This document shows, one piece after another, positions 32,389-40,645 of a DNA stretch of 64,000 nt. Source of the DNA: JBBQLG01 sp964251665 (GTDB lineage: Bacteria > Bacteroidota > Bacteroidia > Cytophagales > Spirosomataceae); NCBI GenBank assembly GCA_964251665.1, contig CAXUKO010000012.1, forward strand, positions 62,001 to 126,000. Reading direction: 5' to 3'. The notes beneath the pieces are model-generated. The model did no database searches and was not told the origin of the DNA. It saw only the letters and a list, made by a program, of their open reading frames with translations. Made by a program: the position numbers and the translations under genes. Each line of letters starts with the position of its first letter. The stretch's first letter is position 1.

Positions 32389-33330
32389 TCAATCAGCTTC
32401 CCGGTACTCTTTTGGTGTTATGCCCATTTTGGTTCTAAAAAAGCGGCTAAAATTACTGGGGTCCTGTTTTCCGATTTGCCAGGCAATTTCGCTAACGCTC
32501 AAATCGGTCTGCGCCAGCAGCACTTTAGCTTCAAGCAGAATCATCTCATCCAGCAAATCCCGCGCTGATTGCCCGGTAATGGTTTTCACGCACTTATTCA
32601 AATGGTTGGGCGAGATATGCAGCATATCGGCGTATTCGGCCACCTGTTGTTTCTCGTAGATATACTGGCTAAGCGCATTCTTGTAGAGCTGCGTAAACCG
32701 TAAGGCGGCATTGTCGACACGGTCGGTGGCCGCACGTTCGCCAAACTGGCCCGCTCGTTTTAGTTCGGTAAACAGGGCAAGCAGGTAGATTCTATACAGA
32801 TCGACGGAGTCTGAACGGTTTTTTTTATACTCGGTATGCAGTCGGCTCACCAGTGGCAATAAATGCATAAGCATTTCATTATCAACGGCAAGTAACGGAT
32901 GACCAAGAAATTGAAAGAAGGGAAATTCATTTTCAAGATCCTGTTTGGACCAGCGTTTGGTGAGCAGATTGGTGTCGAAGTGGCAGTAGTAGCCCTGTAT
33001 ATCCTCGCTCATCCAGTCATCGAAGCTAATTTGGTGGGCGGGCAGGAAAAAGAAGGAGTTTGCCGGAATGTCATAGCGCGTCAGCCCCTTCTGCCGAATC
33101 ATACTGCCGTGGGTAATGAAAATGAAATCAATCACCGTTTTGCGGTGCGGTGGCATCGGGAACTTCATCACCTGACGCACATCTTCAATGCGATTGATAT
33201 GGAACGTATTATAGAACGCTCCCTGCATCGACTGCCAGCCCGCAATCTTAAACACCAATCCGCCCAGGGTATCGGGCGTCAACGTTGGCACCTGCCCCGA
33301 TTTAGTTTTTGTCCTGTTATTCATCGACAT
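32389..33330 (-). CDS. AraC-family regulator at the head of the glycoside gene run
   Basis: 313 residues. The N-terminal sensing domain has FIFITHGSMIRQKGLTRYDIPANSFFFLPAHQISF; the C-terminal double helix-turn-helix has QQVAEYADMLHISPNHLNKCVK and LSVSEIAWQIGKQDPSNFSRFFR, ending MGITPKEYRE. It is on the same strand, 84 bp upstream of GH1, and may be both regulator and first gene of the run. Inducer unknown. Confidence 0.9.
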   Translation of the reverse strand: MSMNNRTKTKSGQVPTLTPDTLGGLVFKIAGWQSMQGAFYNTFHINRIEDVRQVMKFPMPPHRKTVIDFIFITHGSMIRQKGLTRYDIPANSFFFLPAHQISFDDWMSEDIQGYYCHFDTNLLTKRWSKQDLENEFPFFQFLGHPLLAVDNEMLMHLLPLVSRLHTEYKKNRSDSVDLYRIYLLALFTELKRAGQFGERAATDRVDNAALRFTQLYKNALSQYIYEKQQVAEYADMLHISPNHLNKCVKTITGQSARDLLDEMILLEAKVLLAQTDLSVSEIAWQIGKQDPSNFSRFFRTKMGITPKEYREAD

Positions 33331-33646
33331 TGTACTTTTTCAGGGCTAAGGCTTCCCGCTCATTTTACCGATCAAAAGTATAGGATAAACAGTCAAAACC
33401 AATCGAAAACTAATTCCATGGGATAATCCTACCGCAGGATACGCCCATTAAACTGATGATTCAGGTAAACAATATTGAGGAGGCCCTTGAGATCAGAAAC
33501 GTCAAAATGCCCCCTCTATTCACTTGCAGGGGTGCTCGACCAGGTCTCTTTTTGGGTGGTTGCGGCCCTGATTGACGACCTGGTGGCTGGCGGCTTATTC
33601 GACACGGAACAACCAGCGTTACGACAACCGAAATGGCCTGGTGACT
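33331..33646. other. Intergenic region upstream of the AraC gene
   Basis: 316 bp between the AraC start and the convergent-side end of the epimerase gene. One short frame (33475-33693) overlaps the epimerase 3' end antisense and shows no family features; I treat it as non-coding. No hairpin or operator stands out. Confidence 0.4.
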
Positions 33647-34552
33647 TCACGACTCCCGGGTCACGTATTTCTGCCAGTTGTGTTGTTCCTTAAATCCCAG
33701 CACGTCCCGGATTTTACGATTTGAAAACAAGGCTTCATGCTCTCCCAATTCGCGGGTAATGGGCACACCGGGAAAAAATGTCTCAGCCAGTTCGTTGCTG
33801 GGAAGAATGGCCCCGTTCTGATCGTTTCCCGCATTGAAAACCTGATAACCCAAGTCGTCTTTTTGCAAACACAAGTCCACAATCTGCCCCAGGTCACGCG
33901 CATCGATATAGCAGAAGGCATTCCGGCGTCGCACTTCAGGGTGCGCAAGGTAATGGGGAAACAGTTGGGCGTATTCGTGCGGTTCGATCACATTGCCGAT
34001 CCGAAGGGCATAGATGTCAACCCCCGACCGGCGCTGGAAACTGCGGGCCGTTTTTTCATTGACTACCTTCGACAACCCGTAGCTATCCATGGGATCAACG
34101 TCGTAATCCTCTTCCAGTGGCAAGACTTTCGGGTTGGTCTGACCATCGGAAAAGCAGATCCCATAGGTGGTTTCGGACGAAGCAATGATGATCTTTCGAA
34201 TACCCAGTTTAACAGCCGCTTCAATCACATTGTACGTACCCATGGTATTAACCCGAAACGTTTCATTATCCGGCTTGATCAGGATTCTGGGCACGGCCGC
34301 AAAATGGACAACGGCATCAAATCCGGGTACGCCCTTACCGGGCTCCAGTTCATCCAAGCCGGCGTACGAACTCATGGCGTTAAACATTTGCCCGGAATCC
34401 GTAATATCAGCCAGGAGATTATCGACTCCCGGGTGATCCAACGGCGTCAGGTCAACATTCATCACTTTATGTCCCTGGTCGAGCAGGTAGGCAACGACGT
34501 GTTTTCCTGCTTTTCCCGATCCCCCGGTAAAAAATATGCGCTTTTTAGTCAT
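33647..34552 (-). CDS. NAD-dependent epimerase/dehydratase (extended SDR)
   Basis: 301 residues. The opening TKKRIFFTGGSGKAGKHVV gives the GxxGxxG NAD site; VVHFAAVP follows, then catalytic Tyr and Lys in DSYGLSKVVNEKTA, and FCYIDARDLGQIVDLCL late. Such enzymes epimerise or oxidise sugars or uronates; uronate dehydrogenase and UDP-glucose epimerase are the nearest styles. Soluble and probably monocistronic. Substrate unresolved. Confidence 0.88.
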   Translation of the reverse strand: MTKKRIFFTGGSGKAGKHVVAYLLDQGHKVMNVDLTPLDHPGVDNLLADITDSGQMFNAMSSYAGLDELEPGKGVPGFDAVVHFAAVPRILIKPDNETFRVNTMGTYNVIEAAVKLGIRKIIIASSETTYGICFSDGQTNPKVLPLEEDYDVDPMDSYGLSKVVNEKTARSFQRRSGVDIYALRIGNVIEPHEYAQLFPHYLAHPEVRRRNAFCYIDARDLGQIVDLCLQKDDLGYQVFNAGNDQNGAILPSNELAETFFPGVPITRELGEHEALFSNRKIRDVLGFKEQHNWQKYVTRES

Positions 34553-34776
34553 GTATTGGCCTTGTTACTCTTGATTCATTAATCTACTCTGTAAAATTCA
34601 TACGCCCGCAGGAGCGCAAAACGGGCCATCCGGGTGCAATCAGTCGCTCCTTCTAAGTACTCCGGCGGGTATGCCTTTGTTTTATGCTGACTACCTTTGC
34701 CGCCACAATCAGCCTGATTCAGGTGGGCTGCGTAAGGCCTGTCAAGGTAATCATTATACCAATTCCAGGCCGCGTT

Positions 34777-35332
34777 ATGTGGGGACATGTCTCACTGGAC
34801 GGGGTGATTCAGCACGAAAACGACGAAAACTTCGCGTATGGTAATTGGACGATGCCCTTCCGAAGTCCGGCGGGCCTGGAGGCCGTCGAAGAAGCACAGG
34901 GCAACCGCTTCGATCTGCTGCCTGGCCGTCATACCTACGATTTGTGGTCCGGCTACTGGCCTAAGGCGGGGACTGGCCCGATAGCCAACAGGTTGAACGC
35001 GGCCACCAAATACGTCGCCACTCACCGACCGGACAGTCTCGAATGGGGTCCGGCCGAGGACTTAGGCGCGGATAGCATAGCGGGTATTCGCAGTCTCAAG
35101 TCAACGGACGGTCCAGACCTGATTGTCTGGGGAAGTTCAACGCTGACGCCCGTCTTGCTCGATCAGGGATTGGCCGACGAGGTTGCTGGTCTACCCGGTC
35201 CTACCGGGTCGGGGCAAACGCTTCTTTTCGGACAGTGTCGACCCGTGCGAACTCGCTTTGGTCAGCACGAAGGTTACGTCCACGGGTGTGCTCATAAACA
35301 CCTACCGATACGTTGGATCGCTGCGAACCTGA
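34777..35332 (+). pseudogene. Frameshifted dihydrofolate-reductase-family (RibD C-terminal) protein
   Basis: The first frame reads HVSLDGVIQHENDENFAYGNW, DLLPGRHTYDLWSGYWPKAG, DLIVWGSSTLTPVLLDQGLADEV, all typical of small RibD-C/DHFR-like reductases. Near 35180 the family sequence jumps frame: YPVLPGRGKRFFSDSVDPCELALVSTKVTSTGV continues in another frame to a stop at 35332. A loss of two bases (or gain of one) around 35180-35190 explains it. The original frame runs on into noise, so the protein as read is not functional unless this is a sequencing error. Confidence 0.8.
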
Positions 35333-35372
35333 TAAGCGATAGTAGTGTGCGGCTAAATCTGCACCTACTACT

Positions 35373-35765
35373 TCATTTATGCCCGACAAGCGACACCGGA
35401 CGCGCCGGGTCATAGGGCACAAAAAGGGTGAGCCAGGCACGACGGGCCATCCGGAAAAAGTAGGGAGTCAGCACAATCATGGTGGCAATGAGGCCGGTCA
35501 GGTAATAATCCAGGTCAAGGTTTAACCAGCTTACGGCGACAAAAAACGTGATCAGCGTGTAGGCGGTGTAAAAGGCATAACTCACAAACATCGACGCCCA
35601 GTAGAACCCCGGCTCCGGCATGAAGTTTTCGCCACAGTGCGGACAATGGTCGTGCATATTATCGAAGTGACGACTGAATGCACTCGGTTCGACAAAGAAA
35701 TCGCCCTGATGACAACGCGGACATTTATTGAACAAAACGCTGTATAATCGACTATTGGCGAACAT
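35373..35765 (-). CDS. DUF983 membrane protein with zinc-ribbon-like Cys pairs
   Basis: 130 residues from MFANSRLYSVLFNKCPRCHQG (35765); the upstream Met adds residues with no family match. Two CxxC pairs (CPRCHQGDFF, CPHCGENFMPEPGFYW) precede two membrane helices (about 60-80 and 85-105), then a basic end RMARRAWL. The DUF983 family is common in Bacteroidota and alphaproteobacteria; function unknown, metal binding likely. Confidence 0.9.
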   Translation of the reverse strand: MFANSRLYSVLFNKCPRCHQGDFFVEPSAFSRHFDNMHDHCPHCGENFMPEPGFYWASMFVSYAFYTAYTLITFFVAVSWLNLDLDYYLTGLIATMIVLTPYFFRMARRAWLTLFVPYDPARPVSLVGHK

Positions 35766-35888
35766 GGCGCAACGGGTTTTATGATGGAAATAGGTGACTG
35801 AGGCTCTACTGATCCGGCCTTTTACCCCACAAAAGTACATATCGGCTGATCGGCCGGAAAGAACAGAACAGGCATCGTATGGTACAAA

Positions 35889-36758
35889 TCAACGATTGAG
35901 CTGTTGCTGCTGCCGGAATTCAGCCGGAGTTTTGCCGGTGTATTTTTTAAAGAAACGGACGAAATAAGATGGATCGTCGAAGCCCATCAGAAACCCAATT
36001 TCCTTTACGGACTGAGTTGTATGGACCAGGAGCCGCTGGGCTTCGATGATGAGCCGCTCGTGCAGCAATTGGCTGGCCGTTTTACCAACTACTTTTTTAC
36101 AGATGTAATTCAGGTAGTTGGGCGTCAGGCTCAGCTGCTCCGCGTAGGCACTCACCGCCCGAACGGTCAGAAACTGCGCTTCCAGCAATTCCTCGTACTG
36201 CCGCAGCCGGTCATATAACTGCGTATTGGTATCCGTTTGCCGGGCCGTATACAGCCGGTTAGCTGCTTCCAGAATCAGGTGAACAAAGGACAAAAACACG
36301 TCGGTGCGGTTGACTTCTGCGCGTTGGTATTCGTCGTAGGCATGGTCAAACAAATCGCCAAGCAGCGCTTGCCGGTCGGTCACTTCCAGCAGGGGTTGGT
36401 GCTGATGGGAATGAAAAAACGGATATTCATACAGGCGGGCACCAAACCGGCTCTGAAAAAAAACCGCATCGAAAAACAGATTGTATCCCTGCACATCGGC
36501 GGATAGCTGCCAGCTATGCACCTGCCCCGGTGTCAGAAAATATAACTGATGGGCGGCAATGGGATACGTTCTGAAATCGATGGTATGGGTACCGCTGCCC
36601 TGCGTAATCCACATCACCAGGTAGAACGTATGCGAATGCGGGTTATCGATGCCCTTAAACTCCTGCACCAGTTTCTCCAGCCGCGTCATGTAAAACAGCG
36701 AGTCGGGCTGGTGGTGGGGAAACGCCTGCAACTGGTAAACCGGCAAAATAGGCTCCAT
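35889..36758 (-). CDS. AraC-family transcriptional regulator
   Basis: 289 residues. N-terminal cupin with NPHSHTFYLVMWITQGSGTHTIDF and LYFLTPGQVHSW; C-terminal AraC helix-turn-helix pair ITPNYLNYICKK-like (LTPNYLNYICKKVVGK) and VKEIGFLMGFDDPSYFVRFFKKYTGKTPAEFR. It follows the MetX-like hydrolase gene at 12 bp spacing on the same strand, so the two probably form one transcript. Ligand unknown. Confidence 0.9.
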   Translation of the reverse strand: MEPILPVYQLQAFPHHQPDSLFYMTRLEKLVQEFKGIDNPHSHTFYLVMWITQGSGTHTIDFRTYPIAAHQLYFLTPGQVHSWQLSADVQGYNLFFDAVFFQSRFGARLYEYPFFHSHQHQPLLEVTDRQALLGDLFDHAYDEYQRAEVNRTDVFLSFVHLILEAANRLYTARQTDTNTQLYDRLRQYEELLEAQFLTVRAVSAYAEQLSLTPNYLNYICKKVVGKTASQLLHERLIIEAQRLLVHTTQSVKEIGFLMGFDDPSYFVRFFKKYTGKTPAEFRQQQQLNR

Positions 36759-36770
36759 ACCGTATCGGGG

Positions 36771-37871
36771 CTATTTGCCGGGTGATTTCTTCACGGCACC
36801 GGTCAGAAAACGACTAATCTGGTCATTCAGGAATTTGGCATCGACGGGGTTGCTGGCGGCTCCGGCCGTATGCCCCCAAAGCGAGGGAATGGGTGCCAGC
36901 GAAACGCCGGGAATGAAGGCGGCTTCGTAGCGGGCATCGCCAACGGGAAAGTACAAATCCGTTTCCGACGGCATATACAACAAGGGCACCCGAATGGAAT
37001 GCAGGGCCTTTTCCACGTTTCCATCAAACCCCGGCGTTGTGCCTACGTTATGGAACTCCCAGGTCCGCATCTGGGCAATCAGATCATTCGCATCGGCACC
37101 GGGAATGAAGTGGGTCCGGTAGTTGGTCAGTACCTGCTCGAAGGTCGTGCCGGGGGCTTCTTCTTTCCGCCACAATTCGCGTCGCCACCACTCCTGCGAA
37201 AATAACCAGCCCGTCCAGACAACGGCGAATGCTTCCAGCCCTTTGGTGGGTGGCGTGGTATAGTCGCCGTTCATAAACGCGGCATCGGTCGTGAGTGCGG
37301 CAATCTGCCCTTCCAGCCGGACCACACCATGCGGGTAATTTTTAGCCGTTCCGGCCGTCGCTACAATCCGGTCGGCGAAGGTCGGGTAACTCACGGCCCA
37401 CTGAAACGCCTGCTGTGCTCCCATCGAAAAACCAATAATCGCCCGCAGGTGCGTCACCTGCAGTTGTTCCGTCAGGAGCCGGTGTACAGCTTCCACATTA
37501 TCCCGAATGGTCATAACCGGGAAGCGGGGACCGTGGTACGGTTCGGGTGTGTTGCTCGGTGAGGAAGAGCGGCCATTGCCGAAGAGTTCGGTAGCGACCA
37601 AACAGAATTTTGTGGTGTCTAATGCTTTGCCAGCACCAATCAGCCACTCGTAGCCCCGGTACGTAGCCATATAATGCGAGGGCAGCAGAATCACATTGTC
37701 GCGGGCGGCATTTGGCTTGCCGTACACGCCATAAACGACCTGGGCTTTGGGTAAAACGGTGCCGCTTTCGGTGCGAAAGTTGTCGATACCAAACGTTTGC
37801 CGGGCGGGCGGAATGAGCGATTGCGCCAGCAAAGCGGGCGAGAGCAGCAGGAGGAGGAGTAGTTTTTTCAC
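36771..37871 (-). CDS. Secreted MetX-like alpha/beta hydrolase
   Basis: 366 residues from a GTG start (VKKLLLLLLLSPALLAQ) at 37871, which gives a clean signal peptide; ATG choices further up lie in repeat DNA. It resembles homoserine O-acetyltransferase: LPSHYMATYRGYEWLIG, ELFGNGRSSSPSNTPEPYHG, nucleophile GFSMGAQQAFQWAVSYP, acid in MPSETDLYFPVGD and His in SLWGHTAGA. A signal peptide makes methionine synthesis unlikely; a periplasmic acyl hydrolase or transferase is more plausible. Confidence 0.85.
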   Translation of the reverse strand: MKKLLLLLLLSPALLAQSLIPPARQTFGIDNFRTESGTVLPKAQVVYGVYGKPNAARDNVILLPSHYMATYRGYEWLIGAGKALDTTKFCLVATELFGNGRSSSPSNTPEPYHGPRFPVMTIRDNVEAVHRLLTEQLQVTHLRAIIGFSMGAQQAFQWAVSYPTFADRIVATAGTAKNYPHGVVRLEGQIAALTTDAAFMNGDYTTPPTKGLEAFAVVWTGWLFSQEWWRRELWRKEEAPGTTFEQVLTNYRTHFIPGADANDLIAQMRTWEFHNVGTTPGFDGNVEKALHSIRVPLLYMPSETDLYFPVGDARYEAAFIPGVSLAPIPSLWGHTAGAASNPVDAKFLNDQISRFLTGAVKKSPGK

Positions 37872-37881
37872 CGTTAAATGT

Positions 37882-37986
37882 AGTGGTAAGTAGTAAGTTC
37901 GTAAGTCAATAAGTTGGTAAGTAAGTAAGGTGGTAAGCATTCTGGAGCGAAGCACTTGCCACTTATCGACTTACTAACTTACCGAC
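37882..37986. repeat. Low-complexity GTAAGT-type inverted repeat cluster
   Basis: The left part repeats AAGTTGGTAAGTAAGTAAGG-like units; the right part (from 37950) holds ACTTGCCACTTATCGACTTA and similar complements. Fills the gap between arfB and the MetX-like gene. Same architecture as the TTGGTTGA clusters but a different word. Confidence 0.75.
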
Positions 37987-38388
37987 TTAAAAATCGACCC
38001 GGCCGCGCATGGCTTTGGTTTCGCCCTTTTTCTTTTTCTCGTTGATACGTTCGGCTACGGCGGCCCGGCTGGGGCGGGTGGCTTTGCGGGGTTTGGGCTG
38101 CTCAAAGGCTTTCGCGATGAGCCGGTAAAACTTCTGGGTTACTTTCTCCTTATTACCCAGCTGCGACCGCTCAGTCTGGTGCGAAAGAACCAACTCGCCT
38201 TCAGTAGTGAGTTTATTTGCTAACTTGGTAAGCAGAGTCGTCCGCTGTTCGTCGCTGAGCAGGGCCGAATCACGCACACTAAACCGGAGTTCGGCTTTGG
38301 TGGCTACTTTATTCACGTTCTGCCCACCTGCTCCGCCACTGCGGGCAAACTGGTACTGTACGTCAGGCTGTAAACTTTTGGCATCCAT
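37987..38388 (-). CDS. arfB: Alternative ribosome-rescue factor ArfB (peptidyl-tRNA hydrolase YaeJ)
   Basis: 133 residues from MDAKSLQPDVQYQFARSGG (a Met five codons earlier is also possible). The catalytic GGQ loop is present in SGGAGGQNVNKVATKAELRF, and the C-terminus is a long basic tail (PKPRKATRPSRAAVAERINEKKKKGE), which in this family enters the mRNA channel of stalled ribosomes. It releases nascent chains from non-stop complexes. It is divergent from the five-paralog array; the spacer 38389-38512 serves both. Confidence 0.92.
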   Translation of the reverse strand: MDAKSLQPDVQYQFARSGGAGGQNVNKVATKAELRFSVRDSALLSDEQRTTLLTKLANKLTTEGELVLSHQTERSQLGNKEKVTQKFYRLIAKAFEQPKPRKATRPSRAAVAERINEKKKKGETKAMRGRVDF

Positions 38389-38512
38389 AATGGAGTGGTT
38401 CATTGAATCGGTTTTTGCGGATATGCGCAGACCGACAAAACATTCGCCGGGGCCGGGGGCTTCTGTCCTCACCGGTTCTGACTTTCTTTTCACAACCCAA
38501 TTCACGCGCACA

Positions 38513-38839
38513 ATGTCACAAGCACAACCCGAATTATTGCTTTCGACCACGATCCAGGCCCTGCAACAACGAGAACTGGCGTCGGGAGCCAGCCTGATTA
38601 CGGACTGGATCGACATTCTGTCGGAAACCGATGGCGTAGCCCCCGTTACCATGAGCCTTCAAAACCTGCGCGACGAACTGAGCCGACCAACGCCCGACAG
38701 CATCCGGGTTCAGGTACTGCTGGACGAACTGGCCCAGTACTCTGGTGCATATGCCCGGCAGGCTCCGTCCGACGTAGCCACTCCCCTACAGAAACTGTCC
38801 CAATGCCTGACCGATATTGCCACGCGGGTAGGCAGCTGA
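38513..38839 (+). CDS. Small helical protein, tandem family member 1
   Basis: 108 residues, MSQAQPELLLSTTIQALQQRELASGASLITDWIDILSE. The shared pattern of the array is visible: an opening helix, then G-x-LITDWIDIL, then SLQNLRDELSR, VQVLLDELAQYSG and QKLSQCLTDIA. No signal peptide, Cys or membrane segment. It is the most diverged of the five copies: SPQ before the Gly is missing and the DLxxQT motif is degraded. Function unknown. Confidence 0.75.
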   Translation: MSQAQPELLLSTTIQALQQRELASGASLITDWIDILSETDGVAPVTMSLQNLRDELSRPTPDSIRVQVLLDELAQYSGAYARQAPSDVATPLQKLSQCLTDIATRVGS

Positions 38840-38916
38840 CCACCGTTGCGGTAGCCGCCCAAACACGCGCGGATTCTTTTCAGTTAATACAGCATTCATC
38901 AAATAGCCTTTTACAC

Positions 38917-39333
38917 ATGGCACTATCGCAATTTGCCTTACCGCTGATCGACCAGACGGTTGCTGCCTTCAACGGCGACGTTACGGCCGTTTCGCCACAG
39001 GATGGCGTTAAACTGCTTACCAACTGGATCAGCACGTTACATACCGACGCCGAAACGTCGAACCCGCTGGTAGCGAACCTGACCGAGCTGACGCAGCAGC
39101 TGCAAAGCGGCAATCCCAACCTTGAGCAGATTCAGGGTCTGTTGCACGACCTGACGGAGCAGACCCGGCAGGCGGCCTCCTCAGCCGAAGAAGCCGGTCA
39201 GCGCGCATCGCTGAACGAACTGGCTGATGCAATCGGCAGTTTCGGTGCTCAGCTGGCTGGCGAACGCGGCCCGGCTAAAACCGGGGGTAACGCTACGGCT
39301 GGCCCAACGGTGGGCGGCATCAGCAGTAATTAA
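38917..39333 (+). CDS. Small helical protein, tandem family member 2
   Basis: 138 residues from MALSQFALPLIDQTVAAFNG (38917). Shows SPQDGVKLLTNWISTL, VANLTELTQQLQSGNP, IQGLLHDLTEQTRQAA and LNELADAIGSFGAQL, the same helix order as its neighbours. It has an extra Gly/Thr-rich tail (PAKTGGNATAGPTVGGISSN) absent from the others. A 148-bp spacer with its own potential promoter separates it from member 3. Function unknown. Confidence 0.78.
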   Translation: MALSQFALPLIDQTVAAFNGDVTAVSPQDGVKLLTNWISTLHTDAETSNPLVANLTELTQQLQSGNPNLEQIQGLLHDLTEQTRQAASSAEEAGQRASLNELADAIGSFGAQLAGERGPAKTGGNATAGPTVGGISSN

Positions 39334-39481
39334 ACCGGAAGCTGCCGACAAAGCAGCCCGGGTAACACATGGTTCTGGAAGAGATGCCCGCCGGGTGTCT
39401 CTTCTTTGTTTTCGGCCGAACAAATACCGGTACGCCGAGTTTAATCTACAAAACAACTTCAGTAAAATAGACTCAACACCC

Positions 39482-39841
39482 ATGGCAAATCAACATTCAC
39501 AAACGGGCGGTTCATCGGCTACCACCCTGTTAGATGCTACGCTCGAAGCCTTCGATCAGGGTCAGGCGGCCTCTCCGCAGGAAGGCCTCTCGCTCATTAC
39601 CGACTGGTTTTCGTCGATTAAAAACGACCATAAAGCCAACTCATTAGTTGGCCCATTAAAGGAATTACAGGCCGAGCTACAGGGTACGCCCAGCAACGCC
39701 AAACTTAAGTCGATTCTGGAAGATCTGGCCAATCAGACCGAAACCATTGCGGCCGATGCCGACGGTGATTTCCCCTCGCGGCTGCAAACCCTGGCTCAGG
39801 CACTGCGCAATTTCGCCGGACAACTGTCAACAGCCGTATAG
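39482..39841 (+). CDS. Small helical protein, tandem family member 3
   Basis: 119 residues from MANQHSQTGGSSATTLLDAT (39482). Motifs LLDATLEAFDQGQAASPQEGLSLITDWFSSI, LVGPLKELQAEL, LKSILEDLANQTETIAADAD and LQTLAQALRNFAGQL. It is the clearest example of the family consensus. Member 4 starts 14 bp after its stop, so members 3, 4 and 5 are one operon. Acidic, soluble, all-helical prediction. Function unknown. Confidence 0.78.
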   Translation: MANQHSQTGGSSATTLLDATLEAFDQGQAASPQEGLSLITDWFSSIKNDHKANSLVGPLKELQAELQGTPSNAKLKSILEDLANQTETIAADADGDFPSRLQTLAQALRNFAGQLSTAV

Positions 39842-39855
39842 GCGTCCGGTACACC

Positions 39856-40200
39856 ATGGGAACAAATCAACCCGAGCAGGATATGCTCGACCGGACGCTC
39901 GACGCGTTTGCCGAGGGTGGTAATTCGGTCGTTGCCCCGCAGGAAGCGCTACCGCTCATTGAGGGTTGGCTACAGGCCTTGCAGGGCGATCCGAATGTCG
40001 ATGCTATCAAGCAGTCTCTGACGGAACTGAGTGAGCAGTTACAGTCTGCCCAACCCGACGGCCACCGAATCAGCACCCTGTTGACCGACATGGCTGCGCA
40101 GGCCGCCAACATCGCACAGGGGCCTTACGCCGAGGGCACCTGGACGGGGAAATTAGAGCGTATGTCGAAGATCCTCGACGAATTTGGTCATAACCTGTAA
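39856..40200 (+). CDS. Small helical protein, tandem family member 4
   Basis: 114 residues, MGTNQPEQDMLDRTLDAFAEGG, then APQEALPLIEGWLQAL, IKQSLTELSEQLQSAQP, ISTLLTDMAAQAANIAQ and KLERMSKILDEFGHNL. It keeps the family order; the QT of the third motif is QA here. Eleven bases separate it from member 5. Function unknown. Confidence 0.78.
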   Translation: MGTNQPEQDMLDRTLDAFAEGGNSVVAPQEALPLIEGWLQALQGDPNVDAIKQSLTELSEQLQSAQPDGHRISTLLTDMAAQAANIAQGPYAEGTWTGKLERMSKILDEFGHNL

Positions 40201-40211
40201 ACCAGACCCCC

Positions 40212-40559
40212 ATGATTTCGCCCGAACAATCTGCCACCATGCTCGACACGACCATGGATGTGTTACAGACCTCCGTTCCAACGCTGACTCCGTTATCGGG
40301 TAAAGGCATTCTGGACCACTGGCTCGACGCTATTAAACAGGCTGATAATACCCACGACTTAGTTGATTCGATGGAAGAGCTGAAAACACTGCTAGAGGCC
40401 AATTCGGACCCGAAATCAATGGAAACGGTGCTGGGTAAACTGGCCGACCAAACCCGCCTGATGAGTTCGACCGTTGGGGCAGAAGGGGAACTGGCACCCC
40501 GGCTCGTAGCGCTTTCATCGGCATTACGGGCGTTGGCAGGTCAGTTGGGCAATCAGTAA
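40212..40559 (+). CDS. Small helical protein, tandem family member 5
   Basis: 115 residues, MISPEQSATMLDTTMDVLQT, then GKGILDHWLDAIKQADN, LVDSMEELKTLLEANSDP, METVLGKLADQTRLMSS and LVALSSALRALAGQLGNQ. Last of the array; the palindrome at 40575-40626 follows and probably ends the transcript. Function unknown. Confidence 0.78.
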   Translation: MISPEQSATMLDTTMDVLQTSVPTLTPLSGKGILDHWLDAIKQADNTHDLVDSMEELKTLLEANSDPKSMETVLGKLADQTRLMSSTVGAEGELAPRLVALSSALRALAGQLGNQ

Positions 40560-40574
40560 GCTATCTACTTTTGT

Positions 40575-40626
40575 CGGGGGATTCCCGGAGCAGGCCACTT
40601 AAGTGGCCTGCTCCGGGAATCCCCCG
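40575..40626. terminator. 52-bp perfect palindrome, family C copy 2, shared terminator
   Basis: Perfect reverse complement about CTTAAG (40600/40601), between the convergent array member 5 and the ABM gene, so well placed to end both transcripts. The core GAGCAGGCCACTTAAGTGGC matches family C copy 1 at 14758-14815 with a symmetric change. Confidence 0.75.
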
Positions 40627-40645
40627 TACTTTATTAATCAACTAC

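Noticed and set aside
33475..33693. Possible 72-residue gene on the plus strand
   Set aside because: It overlaps the epimerase gene end antisense, has no recognisable motif, and no conserved partner is visible.
34579..34788. Possible 69-residue gene on the minus strand
   Set aside because: It overlaps the start of the RibD-C pseudogene and shows no family features; it could be a remnant but cannot be supported.
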